Positions 38,120 through 46,883 of a stretch of 52,523 nt of DNA are shown here, piece by piece (positions within the stretch are counted from its first letter, which is position 1; each line of letters starts with the position of its first letter). Under the pieces are notes generated by a model. It saw nothing but the letters and a program-made list of their open reading frames with translations, did not search any database and had not been told where the DNA came from. The position numbers and the translations under genes were made by a program. Source of the DNA: Nitrosomonas ureae (GTDB lineage Bacteria; Pseudomonadota; Gammaproteobacteria; Burkholderiales; Nitrosomonadaceae); assembly GCF_900108305.1 (NCBI RefSeq), contig NZ_FNUX01000021.1, positions 1-52,523 of the forward strand, read 5' to 3'.

Positions 38120-39280
38120 TCACTGTAGGACTTTATTGATAGAGGATCCAGATCGCCGAAAATGCCGTCTGGCATACATGAAAAGGCCAAATCGGTTATT
38201 TATGCCTAATTTCTTGAAAATTGCGGACAAGTGATTCCGCAATGTATATTCACTCATTTGTAAGTGAGCTGCAATCTGTTTATTTTGCTCACTACCATTG
38301 GCTTGAGAGAACACTTTAAGAATTTCACATTCCTTACGTGTAAGCGCGCTGATCTTCCTGGTATTAATAGAAGGAGAAACTGTCTTTCTCATATGGAAGT
38401 TTTGTAGAAAGGTACGGCTGGCCGTTTCCCGATCAAACCACAATTCTCCGTCATGAACCTTCTTAATCACTTTAAGTATCGTTTGGATGGATTCCTTCTG
38501 ATATACGATCCCTCTGGCACCGAAAAGTACTGCCTGGTCAATTACTTCCTGATCGCGTGTCCTGCAAAAAATTACGATTTTTGTATCCCCGTTATTGGCA
38601 AATTCAGAAATATGATTCACACAGTTAATATCACCCAAATAGATGTTGAGTATCAAAACATCTGGCCGTTTTTCCATAATCAGCCGCTTGGCAAGAAAAA
38701 TATTTTCTGCTGATCCAACAACTTCCATTTTTGGTTTCTGGCTATTGATCAGCTTCTCCAATCCCAAGAGTACTATTTGCTGATCATCGACTAACAATAC
38801 CCGGATTGGGTTTGGGGAAGATAGCTTTGCCAGTCTTAACGACTTGTCGATCCCATCATCATGTCGATTAAAGTCAGACTCAGCATTTTGGCAGCTCCTT
38901 TCATTACTACATTCCTGGACTCTATTGCCCAAGGCTGAAACTAATGTCATGGTGCGTTGCATGATTGATTGAGTGGTATAGCTTGTAAAATAAACACAAA
39001 GCTTGGAGTTTCCGATTAATAGGTTGAACTGATGAGTTACACACAAGCTGTCATCATCCAGCTCCATATCGGTCAAAATAAGATCCGGCTTATCAATTTT
39101 TACTCTGAATAAAGCCGCCTTATTTGAATTGTAAATGCCGATGATGTTGAATTCCCATCCTTTAACTATATATTCCAGGTCCCCACCCGAAATATAATCA
39201 TGAATTAGGATTAATACCCGTGGAACTTCTGCTCTGCTATGAGAAATTCTCTCCAATGTTGATTTTATTTTTTTATTCAT
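38120..39280 (-). CDS. NarL/LuxR-type regulator with two incomplete receiver domains
   Basis: The 386-residue protein has three parts. Residues about 20-115 form a receiver-like domain with an acceptor-like Asp (ILTDMELD, D71) and YFTS, but the N-terminal acidic pair is reduced (LILIHDY). Residues about 158-275 form a second receiver with the acidic pair (LLVDDQQ, D165-D166), Thr241 (FCRTRD) and Lys262 (YQKES), but the acceptor Asp is replaced by Asn212 (LILNIYLGD). Residues about 311-375 are a LuxR-type HTH (LTRKECEILKVFSQ, QIAAHLQMSEYTLRNHL, IFKKLGINNR). Neither receiver has a complete canonical site, so regulation may not use ordinary phosphorylation. No histidine kinase gene is adjacent. 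Target unknown. Confidence 0.8.
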   Translation of the reverse strand: MNKKIKSTLERISHSRAEVPRVLILIHDYISGGDLEYIVKGWEFNIIGIYNSNKAALFRVKIDKPDLILTDMELDDDSLCVTHQFNLLIGNSKLCVYFTSYTTQSIMQRTMTLVSALGNRVQECSNERSCQNAESDFNRHDDGIDKSLRLAKLSSPNPIRVLLVDDQQIVLLGLEKLINSQKPKMEVVGSAENIFLAKRLIMEKRPDVLILNIYLGDINCVNHISEFANNGDTKIVIFCRTRDQEVIDQAVLFGARGIVYQKESIQTILKVIKKVHDGELWFDRETASRTFLQNFHMRKTVSPSINTRKISALTRKECEILKVFSQANGSEQNKQIAAHLQMSEYTLRNHLSAIFKKLGINNRFGLFMYARRHFRRSGSSINKVLQ

Positions 39281-39531
39281 TGATCTTTGCCTTTAAAGAG
39301 TTTTATGACACTACAACTTTTTATTTGCAATAAAGACAAACTCGCGTGTATAAGCGGGCAAGCAAGCGAAAAATGCCTGTCACCCTAATAGTTAATACAC
39401 ACATGCTCCATAAGAGAGAAAAAAGTAACCAGTATCCGAAATGTTAATTCCACTTGTCGGCACAAAGGTTTTAATGATAAACAAATAAACTGATCTTCAA
39501 CTTATCTTTCCTTAAAATTTTTATGCATATC

Positions 39532-39583
39532 AACAGCCCGGAAGGCATTGAGAGGGATAAAAATGCCTTAGGGCTGTTTTCTT
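39532..39583 (+). terminator. Orphan intrinsic terminator, possible 3' end of a small RNA
   Basis: A strong two-part hairpin, AACAGCCC/GGGCTGTT (39532-39539, 39571-39578) outside and AAGGCATT/AATGCCTT (39542-39549, 39562-39569) inside, is followed by TTTTCTT. It is oriented to stop plus-strand transcription, yet no plus-strand gene lies upstream for more than 1.5 kb. A weak promoter-like pair (TTGTCG 39454, ATAAAC 39477) would give a transcript of about 100 bases. Read on the minus strand the T-run is poorer. Confidence 0.55.
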
Positions 39584-39864
39584 ACTTGATGTGTCAGAGA
39601 ACATAAATCCTGGTTACACTGAGCAGATCTATGTGCAACCATTTCTCACACACAAACGAACTATACGTGGGAAAAATCCCATTTCAATGATTTTGTAATA
39701 TTTTTCTGATAAATCTATATAAATTAGTGATAACCATATGTAACGCAATAACTTTATGTCCCCTTTCTGAAAGTACTATTTGGGATAAGAATTCAAGCCT
39801 TATTATTGTTACAATTAGTCGAGTATATTATGCATTTCTTAATACCACTAAAAGGATTAGTAAT

Positions 39865-40119
39865 ATGACTGAGAATGCAATCTCGTGTGAACAGCATGAT
39901 TTTGTGGAAGTCGCTTGTATGTATCACTATCGACTCAGGCTCGTTTTAAAAAACAAGCTGATAATCGAAGGTACAGCAATTGATATTGTCAATTCTCCAG
40001 AAAAACAGGAATGTCTGGTTATCGATAATGATTCAAGAGTGCAAATCGAGTTAACACAGTTCGTCAGCATGGAAGTACTAACCCCTGATGCCAAATTTCG
40101 TGAAGTTATCTTCGAATAG
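39865..40119 (+). CDS. rof: Rho-binding antiterminator (Rof/YaeO family)
   Basis: The 84-residue protein starts at ATG 39865 behind AAAGGA; the frame is open further upstream but carries no family sequence. It follows the Rof pattern: ISCEQHDFVEVACMYHYRLRL, then LKNKLIIEGTAIDIVNSPEK, ECLVIDNDSRVQIELTQFVS and MEVL. Rof is a small Sm-like beta-barrel that binds the Rho RNA-binding surface and inhibits Rho-dependent termination. Similarity is at the pattern level, so I hold the assignment as likely, not proven. mutY follows 72 bases downstream. Confidence 0.7.
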   Translation: MTENAISCEQHDFVEVACMYHYRLRLVLKNKLIIEGTAIDIVNSPEKQECLVIDNDSRVQIELTQFVSMEVLTPDAKFREVIFE

Positions 40120-40191
40120 AAGATTACAAAAGAACTTTTATTTCAGTACTCCCAATACTCCAATTTATCGGAGAAAGCTATCCGTGTCATT

Positions 40192-41412
40192 ATGTCAATC
40201 CTAGCAGAACACTTAATTATCTGGCATGGTCAACATGGCCGTCATCATTTACCATGGCAAAAAGATCGTGACCCTTACGCAATCTGGCTATCAGAAATTA
40301 TGTTACAGCAAACTCAGGTCACCACGGTCATTCCATATTATGCGCGATTCATGCGGAAATTCCCGACAATTGACAGTCTCGCGCAAGCTTCGCTTGACAC
40401 TGTACTAAGTCTCTGGAGTGGCCTTGGTTATTATTCGCGCGCGCGTAACCTACACATAACAGCTCGCAAAATAATGCACCATTATCAAGGACAATTTCCC
40501 TGCACACGGGAAATTATTCAAAACTTACCGGGAATTGGACGCTCCACAGCAGCCGCAATAGCAGTTTTTTCCTTTGGCCAGCGAGAAGCAATTTTGGATG
40601 GCAATGTTAAACGAATCTTTACACGTTATTTTGGAATTTCCGGTTATCCGGGAGAAAACAAAACTCAGAATCTGCTATGGAAGAAAGCCGAAGAATCATT
40701 ACCCGTTCATTATCATAACGGCAAGATCGAAACCTATACTCAAGCGTTGATGGATTTAGGCGCTACCGTTTGTACTCGGCGTGCTCCACTGTGTAAAATT
40801 TGCCCGCTGCAGTCGGAATGTGTAGCACTAAAAGAAAACTGCGTGGATCAGCTCCCTGCCGCAAAACCTCGCAGACCATTACCGCAGAAAGAAACCATTT
40901 TTCTGCTGCTGATGCAACGACAGAATATACTGCTGGAACAAAGGCCATCCTCAGGTATCTGGGGAGGATTATGGTGTCCGCCTGAAATTGACGTCGGAAT
41001 AGATATCATCAATCATTGCCAACACAATTTAAATATTGAAATAAAAACATCGATTAGATTGCCAACGCTAGACCATCAATTCACACATTTCAAATTACGC
41101 ATACACCCGCAGTTATTACAAGTAACCTCCTCAGAATCGCTGATCGCACTACCCAAGTTTATTTGGACCAAACCATCGAATGCACTTGCAAAAGGTATTC
41201 CAGCGCCTGTCAGAAAATTGCTTAAGCAAACTTTTTTGTCTTGTCACTCTTCGCCTGAGGAAGCACTGATTAATTCGGAGAACGAGATGAAGCACGAGGC
41301 GTCAGGAACGCAGCAACGGGGACATATCAACAAGATAGACGAAGGCGCGAGTACCGCGCAACGAAGTGATTCGCTCGTGCAGCCAATTAATCAGCGTTTC
41401 TCTAGGATTTAA
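40192..41412 (+). CDS. mutY: A/G-specific adenine DNA glycosylase
   Basis: MutY removes adenine mispaired with 8-oxoguanine. The 406-residue protein has the catalytic Glu region SEIMLQQTQVTTV (about residues 35-47), the helix-hairpin-helix LPGIGRSTAAAIAVF, the catalytic Asp in ILDGNVKR, and a 4Fe-4S cluster as C-x6-C-x2-C-x5-C (CTRRAPLCKICPLQSEC). A C-terminal NUDIX-like 8-oxoG-recognition domain follows (FLLLMQRQNILLEQRP, SGIWGGLWCPPE). The last 50 residues or so are longer and more polar than usual. The stop lies one base before the likely start of the next gene. Confidence 0.96.
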   Translation: MSILAEHLIIWHGQHGRHHLPWQKDRDPYAIWLSEIMLQQTQVTTVIPYYARFMRKFPTIDSLAQASLDTVLSLWSGLGYYSRARNLHITARKIMHHYQGQFPCTREIIQNLPGIGRSTAAAIAVFSFGQREAILDGNVKRIFTRYFGISGYPGENKTQNLLWKKAEESLPVHYHNGKIETYTQALMDLGATVCTRRAPLCKICPLQSECVALKENCVDQLPAAKPRRPLPQKETIFLLLMQRQNILLEQRPSSGIWGGLWCPPEIDVGIDIINHCQHNLNIEIKTSIRLPTLDHQFTHFKLRIHPQLLQVTSSESLIALPKFIWTKPSNALAKGIPAPVRKLLKQTFLSCHSSPEEALINSENEMKHEASGTQQRGHINKIDEGASTAQRSDSLVQPINQRFSRI

Positions 41413-41413
41413 C

Positions 41414-41998
41414 TTGGAAGCTGTGCAAGACTTACTTGAATGGAAAAAACATCAGCGCGAGCTATTGATCGCAGCCCGTGAAAGTATTCCAGAAAAAACA
41501 CATTGGGAATGGAGTCAGGCAATTTCAGGTAATCTTATGCAAAAACTGTCCAACCCGCAGAAAATGATTATCGGTATATATTGCCCATTCCGCGGTGAAT
41601 ACGATCCGCGATCCATAGCCCGATATCTTATCCAGAATAGCGCCACGCTTGCACTGCCGGAAATCATCGGCAAGGATACACCCCTATGCTTCCGCGAATG
41701 GTCAATGGATACACCGATGAAAAATGGCGCTTACGGTATTCCCATCCCAGTAGACACCAAAATTGTCCGGCCGGATGCCGTGATAATACCCATGGTGGGG
41801 TTTGATCGGCAAGGCTATCGGTTAGGTTACGGCGGCGGCTTTTTTGACCGTACACTGGCTAGTTATCAGCGACAACCACTCAGTATTGGTGTGGCTTTTG
41901 AAATACAACGATTAGAAAATACTTATCCACAAGCGCATGATATCGCGATGCATTATGTAATCACAGAGGCAAGGAGCCTTCAAACCAGGAATTATTGA
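41414..41998 (+). CDS. 5-formyltetrahydrofolate cyclo-ligase
   Basis: This enzyme converts 5-formyl-THF to 5,10-methenyl-THF using ATP. The family core is clear: KKHQRELLIAARESI at the N-terminus, IGIYCPFRGEYDP, and the folate/ATP loop FDRQGYRLGYGGGFFDRTL near the C-terminus. I take the TTG at 41414, six bases after AGGA and one base after the mutY stop, giving 194 residues, the usual size. A GTG at 41366 inside mutY would add 16 residues unlike the family. Also called fau or ygfA. It forms a two-gene unit with mutY. Confidence 0.88.
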   Translation: MEAVQDLLEWKKHQRELLIAARESIPEKTHWEWSQAISGNLMQKLSNPQKMIIGIYCPFRGEYDPRSIARYLIQNSATLALPEIIGKDTPLCFREWSMDTPMKNGAYGIPIPVDTKIVRPDAVIIPMVGFDRQGYRLGYGGGFFDRTLASYQRQPLSIGVAFEIQRLENTYPQAHDIAMHYVITEARSLQTRNY

Positions 41999-42010
41999 TT
42001 ATTACGCGTT

Positions 42011-42028
42011 GCATTCTCTTCAGAATGC
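42011..42028. terminator. Hairpin between convergent genes
   Basis: GCATTCT-CTTC-AGAATGC is a perfect 7-bp stem with a tetraloop, located between the cyclo-ligase gene (+) and ubiX (-), which converge. It may terminate both transcripts, although T-runs are weak on either side. Confidence 0.4.
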
Positions 42029-42058
42029 CAATGGATAATTCTGTAAAGTAATGGAAGC

Positions 42059-42673
42059 TTATCTTTCCACTCCCCAACGGGCAATCAAAGCATGATCGAC
42101 TCCCAGATGATCGAGAATTCGGGCAACAACAAAATCCACCATATCCTGTATCGTTTCCGGGCGATGATAAAAACCCGGGTTAGCCGGCAGAATTACTGTG
42201 CCTGCCCGTGCCAATTTGAGCATATTCTCCAGATGAATTACTGAAAATGGCATCTCTCTGGGAACAATGATGAGTAATCGGTTTTCCTTTAACGCAACAT
42301 CAGCAGCACGCTCAATCAAATTCTGACTCATGCCTGCAGCTATTGCAGCCAAAGTTCCCATGGTACAGGGACAAATAACCATTGCATCTGCCGGATTTGA
42401 TCCCGAAGCAACTGGTGCAAACCATTCTTCACGTCCAAAAACGCGCAATTGTCCATCTTGAGCATGGAATTGACGGCTAAAAAAAGCTTCTGCTTCCTTG
42501 GCACTGGCAGGCAGCGTAAAATTCATCTCCTGTTGCGCAACAATCTGTGCCACTTTTGAGTACAGCAGATTAACCTGCTTACCCTTTTGCAACAACATCT
42601 CGAGTAAACGAATTCCGTACGGCATCCCAGATGCTCCGGTCAATGCCAAGGTAATCGTGTAAGGACTCTTCAT
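42059..42673 (-). CDS. ubiX: Flavin prenyltransferase UbiX
   Basis: UbiX attaches a dimethylallyl group to FMN, making the prenylated flavin cofactor of the UbiD decarboxylase in ubiquinone synthesis. The 204-residue flavoprotein has ALTGASGMPYGIRLLEMLL at the N-terminus, VICPCTMGTLAAIAAGMSQN (the catalytic/FMN loop) and RLLIIVPREMPFSVIHLENM. The C-terminus HRPETIQDMVDFVVARILDH is typical. It lies 66 bases after hprK on the same strand. Confidence 0.95.
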   Translation of the reverse strand: MKSPYTITLALTGASGMPYGIRLLEMLLQKGKQVNLLYSKVAQIVAQQEMNFTLPASAKEAEAFFSRQFHAQDGQLRVFGREEWFAPVASGSNPADAMVICPCTMGTLAAIAAGMSQNLIERAADVALKENRLLIIVPREMPFSVIHLENMLKLARAGTVILPANPGFYHRPETIQDMVDFVVARILDHLGVDHALIARWGVER

Positions 42674-42739
42674 CGAAGTTTACGTAGATTTGAAAAACCA
42701 CACTCAAGACTAACTACAAAGAACCAAAGAAAAAACACC

Positions 42740-43702
42740 CTAATGCGGATCCTTACCTTCTGATTGGTGACTCATCTCCCGTTCATGTCGTTCGATAAAC
42801 TCTTTCGTACCGTCTATTCCACGTAACTGCAAGACATAATTTCGCACCGCTGCTTCCACCAGAACAGCCAAATTACGGCCCGCTGCAACAGGAATAATTA
42901 CCTTAGGAATATCAACATTCATAATTTTTTCAGTAAGATCACTAATCGGCAATCGCTCCAATAAACCAGAACCGGCTCCGCCGCTATTTTGCAAATGCAC
43001 AATCAATTTCATATTTTTCCGGCGCCGCACTGCGGTTTCACCGAAAATCGTACGGATATTCAGCATGCCTAATCCACGCACTTCCAAATAATCCCTCAAC
43101 ATTGGAGGACAGAGGCCTTCCAATGTTTCCGGAGCAATGCGTCGCAATTCGACGACATCATCCGCTACCAGGCCATGGCCACGACTAATCAATTCCAGAG
43201 CCAATTCACTTTTGCCGACACCACTTTCACCCGTTATCAGCACCCCCACGCCCAGCACATCTAAAAACACACCGTGCAAACTACAGGATGGCGCCAACAC
43301 GCTACTCAGATAAGTACGTATTAGCCAGATCACCTCCAAACCGGGAAAAGGAGAATGAAGCAGCGGAATATTAAATGTGCTGGCCATATTGAAAATAGGC
43401 GCGGGCACTTCAGCATTATCCGCGACAATAATACAAGCCACGTTACTCTGCTGAGTAAGTTGATTAATCTTTTTCTCCAGAGAAGCGGCTTCAAGTTTTT
43501 TTAAATAATGAATCTCATCGATACTAATTACCTGAATCCAATCCGGATGAATAAAATTCAAATGACCAATCATACCCTGACCCGATTGCGCAATCTTCTC
43601 ATCACTCAATTCAATAGCGCCGCCATTTTGCCCTGCGATCCAGCTCAGCTTAAGCTTTTCTTTTTTATCATCAAAGAGTTGAGCAATACTAATTCGCGAC
43701 AT
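42740..43702 (-). CDS. hprK: HPr kinase/phosphorylase
   Basis: HprK phosphorylates or dephosphorylates a serine of HPr; in betaproteobacteria it belongs to an incomplete, regulatory PTS. The 320 residues run from ATG 43702 (MSRISIAQLFDDKKEKLKLS). The longer upstream frame only overlaps ptsN. The N-terminal domain is followed by the kinase domain with Walker A GESGVGKSELALELI (about 155-169), VADDVVELRR, the signature RGLGMLNIRTIFGE and IPVAAGRNLAVLVE. It overlaps the ptsN stop by 14 bases. Confidence 0.95.
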   Translation of the reverse strand: MSRISIAQLFDDKKEKLKLSWIAGQNGGAIELSDEKIAQSGQGMIGHLNFIHPDWIQVISIDEIHYLKKLEAASLEKKINQLTQQSNVACIIVADNAEVPAPIFNMASTFNIPLLHSPFPGLEVIWLIRTYLSSVLAPSCSLHGVFLDVLGVGVLITGESGVGKSELALELISRGHGLVADDVVELRRIAPETLEGLCPPMLRDYLEVRGLGMLNIRTIFGETAVRRRKNMKLIVHLQNSGGAGSGLLERLPISDLTEKIMNVDIPKVIIPVAAGRNLAVLVEAAVRNYVLQLRGIDGTKEFIERHEREMSHQSEGKDPH

Positions 43703-44156
43703 CCGGCTCCCAATCAACAATAAGTTTATGAATTGCTGCAGCGTCTTTGCACTGTAAGATGCTTTCACGAAATGACTTATCACTAAGCATTTGCGCCAGC
43801 TCGCTTAAAATCTGCAAATGCTTGTCAGTCGCTTTTTCCGGAACCAGTAAAATACATGCAATATTAACCGGTTGACCATCAGGTGCATCAAAAGGCACAC
43901 CCTCTTTCATCGTCACCAAGGCCGCTACAGCTTCACGCAGTCCCTTTATACGCCCGTGCGGAATAGCTACACCTTGCCCCAGACCAGTTGAACCAAGTTT
44001 TTCGCGTGCAAACAAACTATCAAAAACCTGACTGCGAGCAATCTGATTCGTATTCTCAAACAATAATCCAGCTTGCTCAAAAACACGTTTTTTACTAGTC
44101 ACATCTAGATCAACAATAACATTTGAAACGGATAACAATTGTGAAATTTGATTCAT
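43689..44156 (-). CDS. ptsN: PTS IIA-like nitrogen regulatory protein
   Basis: PtsN (EIIA-Ntr) is the terminal phospho-acceptor of the nitrogen PTS. It regulates potassium and nitrogen functions by phosphorylation-dependent binding. It has 155 residues from ATG 44156 (MNQISQLLSVSNVIVDLDVT); the longer frame upstream lacks family sequence. The active-site His is in VAIPHGRI (about residue 67), after ARSQVFDSLFAREKLGSTGL. It lies within the rpoN cluster and is probably translated in coupling with hprK. Confidence 0.95.
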   Translation of the reverse strand: MNQISQLLSVSNVIVDLDVTSKKRVFEQAGLLFENTNQIARSQVFDSLFAREKLGSTGLGQGVAIPHGRIKGLREAVAALVTMKEGVPFDAPDGQPVNIACILLVPEKATDKHLQILSELAQMLSDKSFRESILQCKDAAAIHKLIVDWEPDVAN

Positions 44157-44276
44157 GAGAAATAGGGTCGTTTCATTCAAACGGTAGCACAAAATGCAAT
44201 GTTTTGAACGCAATTAACAGTGTTCTGAAATACATAATTCTATCTGGAAAAACTGGATACCTGAATAAGGCTCGAA

Positions 44277-44600
44277 TTATCCAAAATCTTGATCTTTCAA
44301 TGAACCATGATTTCGACGCTCAAGATTCTTTTCTTTATGTTTGAGTATTTGCCGGTCCAATTTATCCACCAAACTGTCTATCGATGCATACATATCCTCA
44401 CTGTCGGTTTCTACGAAAATATCTTTACCGCGCACATGTACATTTGCTTCAGCTTTCTGCTTAAGCTTTTCTACCGATAGAATGACACTGACATCAATCA
44501 CATGATCAAAATGACGCGTAACCTTACTGATTTTTGAGGTCACATAATCTCGCATTGCATCAGTAATTTCTACATGGTTACCAGTAAGTTTAAGGTTCAT
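44277..44600 (-). CDS. hpf: Ribosome hibernation promoting factor
   Basis: The 107-residue protein is the short HPF/YhbH type. It binds the 30S decoding region and silences ribosomes in stationary phase. It has MNLKLTGNHVEITDAMRDYV, VTRHFDHVIDVSVILSVEKL, the RNA-binding AEANVHVRGKDIFVE, and DSEDMYASIDSLVDKLDRQI. There is no C-terminal dimerisation domain, so it would need RMF or another partner for 100S dimers. It follows rpoN by 18 bases, as in many proteobacteria. Confidence 0.95.
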   Translation of the reverse strand: MNLKLTGNHVEITDAMRDYVTSKISKVTRHFDHVIDVSVILSVEKLKQKAEANVHVRGKDIFVETDSEDMYASIDSLVDKLDRQILKHKEKNLERRNHGSLKDQDFG

Positions 44601-44618
44601 ATTTTTCCTTTATTCGAA

Positions 44619-46067
44619 TTAAATTGATTTACGAAGATTGGCTGCAGGAATCTGTAACGATTCCCGATACTTCGCAATGGTACGACGCGCAACAACGATA
44701 CCTTGTTGTTCAAGAATAGTTGAAATTTTATTATCGCTGAGTGGTTTCTTTGAATTCTCTTCCTGTATCAATTGCCTGATTAATGCACGAATGGCCGTAG
44801 CTGAACAAGCCCCTCCCGAATCTGTGGAAACATGACTTCCAAAAAAATATTTAAGCTCAAAAATACCCTGCGGAGTATACATAAATTTTTGTGTCGTTAC
44901 CCGGGATACTGTTGATTCATGCAGATTTAATGTTTCTGCAACCTCTCTTAGTACAAGCGGGCGCATCGCAACTTCTCCATGTTCAAAAAACTGCTGCTGA
45001 CGTCCTACAATTACACTAGCAACTTTAAGGATAGTGCTTGAACGTTGCTGAACATTTTTAATCAGCCATTTCGCTTCATTTAATTGACTTATTAGACCAC
45101 GTGCAGAATGATGTTCTTGTTTCAATATATTAGCATATAGATGATTAATATTGAGACGTGGAATTGCGTTCATATTAAGATTTGCCAACCAGACTCCATT
45201 TCTTTTTACAACTGTGATATCAGGAATAATGTAGCGTTCACTCTGGGAATTAAACTGAATGCCAGGCTTAGGATTCAGATGGGTAATCAGTTTATGGATA
45301 GCTTTTAGGGTTTGATCATCACATCTTAATAACTTTTTGACTTGCGCAAAATCATGCGATGCCAGAATCTCTAAATATTCTTGTACAACTTTTATAGCCT
45401 GGGCACGGTAGATCACCTCATCTGGCAATGCTTGCAGCTGCAATACCAAGCACTCCTTTAGATCACGCGCACCCACACCAGGCGGATCATATTGCTGCAA
45501 GTGCATGAGCGCACTCTCCAAATCCTGCAAATCAATCCCCAGTTCTGCTGGTAGCAAATCCACCAGTTCACCCAAGTCCTGCAATAAATAACCATCGTCA
45601 TTCAAACTGTCAATCAACAACCCAATAATTTTTCTTTCATACTCGGAGATTGGACTTAAGGACGCTTGAAAACTCAAATGTTCGCGCAAACTTAGTGGCT
45701 TATCAGGAACCTGCAATGCTTCCCGGTCATCATCCTCAAAGGTATTATGAGTAGAAATATTCTCTTGCAACCATTCGGAATCCGGTTCAAAATTTTCTTC
45801 CGATACAATGTCGGCTTCAGATTCGCTCCCTTCAATTGAAGCACTTTCAGAATCTACGGAATTGAGAGATTCTACAGATTCAGATGAATCATGCGCCTCA
45901 GATGAACTCCAGTCATCGCGCAGCTCCAACAAGGGATTCTCCTGCACAATACGCTCGATTTCTTGATTCAATTCAAGCGTTGATAACTGCAGCAGCCGGA
46001 TGGATTGCTGCAACTGAGGAGTTAGCTTCAGTTGCTGAGTCAGCTTGAGTTGGAGTGTTGGCTTCAT
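44619..46067 (-). CDS. rpoN: RNA polymerase sigma-54 factor
   Basis: The 482-residue sigma factor recognises -24/-12 promoters and needs an AAA+ activator to open DNA. Region I is Gln/Leu rich (LTQQLKLTPQLQQSIRLLQ). An acidic region II spans about 60-120. A core-binding domain, a HTH region (RPLVLREVAETLNLHESTVS) and the RpoN box ARRTIAKYRESLQIP near the C-terminus follow. Order in the cluster is lptB, rpoN, hpf, ptsN, hprK. It is the housekeeping copy. Confidence 0.97.
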   Translation of the reverse strand: MKPTLQLKLTQQLKLTPQLQQSIRLLQLSTLELNQEIERIVQENPLLELRDDWSSSEAHDSSESVESLNSVDSESASIEGSESEADIVSEENFEPDSEWLQENISTHNTFEDDDREALQVPDKPLSLREHLSFQASLSPISEYERKIIGLLIDSLNDDGYLLQDLGELVDLLPAELGIDLQDLESALMHLQQYDPPGVGARDLKECLVLQLQALPDEVIYRAQAIKVVQEYLEILASHDFAQVKKLLRCDDQTLKAIHKLITHLNPKPGIQFNSQSERYIIPDITVVKRNGVWLANLNMNAIPRLNINHLYANILKQEHHSARGLISQLNEAKWLIKNVQQRSSTILKVASVIVGRQQQFFEHGEVAMRPLVLREVAETLNLHESTVSRVTTQKFMYTPQGIFELKYFFGSHVSTDSGGACSATAIRALIRQLIQEENSKKPLSDNKISTILEQQGIVVARRTIAKYRESLQIPAANLRKSI

Positions 46068-46121
46068 AATCCCGAAAAAACAACTATTACTAAATGATGC
46101 AACATCAATCCCTTCTTTTTC

Positions 46122-46853
46122 TTACAATCGGAAATGCTCTCCCAAATAAACTTCTCTGACCTTTTCATTATCTATGATTTCTTCCGACCGACCTTTTGCC
46201 AACACATGTCCTTCACTAATGATATAAGCTCGATCGCAAATCCCTAATGTTTCTCGGACATTATGATCGGTAATCAGCACACCGATTTTTCGTTCCTTAA
46301 GAAAAGCAATCACTTTCTGGATATCCAGAACCGCAATGGGATCAACCCCCGCAAAAGGCTCATCAAGCAAAATAAAACGAGGTTGCGATGCCAAAGCACG
46401 AGCTATTTCAACTCGACGGCGCTCCCCCCCCGATAAGCTAATAGCAGGATTATTACGCAAGTGACTGATATGCAAATCGTGTAATAAGTCATCTAAATGC
46501 CTCTGTTTTGCATCTTCATCCAGGTCCTGCAACTCTAATACTGCCAGAACATTCTCTTCAACCGTCAAACGCCGGAAAATGGATGCTTCTTGTGGCAAAT
46601 AACTTAATCCAAGCTTTGCCCGTTGATGAATCTGCAACAGGCTTAAATCCTGATCATCCAGATAGATTCCACCGCCATCAAGAGGCAATAGACCAACAAT
46701 CATATAAAAACAGGTTGTTTTTCCAGCACCATTGGGCCCAAGCAAACCAATCACCTCACCGCTACTGAGTGAAAAGGAAACATCCTCCACGACCGTACGC
46801 GACTTATACCGTTTTTTTAAATTATTTGCCTTTAACTCGCTCATACCATGCAA
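46122..46853 (-). CDS. lptB: Lipopolysaccharide export ATPase LptB
   Basis: LptB is the ATPase that drives extraction of lipopolysaccharide from the inner membrane with LptF and LptG. The 243-residue protein has Walker [21 protein letters not shown]-loop [20 protein letters not shown] (LptB type), signature [16 protein letters not shown], Walker [14 protein letters not shown] and switch His in [13 protein letters not shown] second ATG three codons on (46844) is an equally possible start. lptA precedes it by 30 bases. Confidence 0.96.
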   Translation of the reverse strand: MHGMSELKANNLKKRYKSRTVVEDVSFSLSSGEVIGLLGPNGAGKTTCFYMIVGLLPLDGGGIYLDDQDLSLLQIHQRAKLGLSYLPQEASIFRRLTVEENVLAVLELQDLDEDAKQRHLDDLLHDLHISHLRNNPAISLSGGERRRVEIARALASQPRFILLDEPFAGVDPIAVLDIQKVIAFLKERKIGVLITDHNVRETLGICDRAYIISEGHVLAKGRSEEIIDNEKVREVYLGEHFRL

Positions 46854-46883
46854 TTACATCCGTATTTAACTGGGCAGCTTAAA

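Noticed and set aside
43703..43783. Longer start for hprK
   Set aside because: The added residues lie entirely inside ptsN and do not resemble HprK; ATG 43702 gives the family N-terminus.
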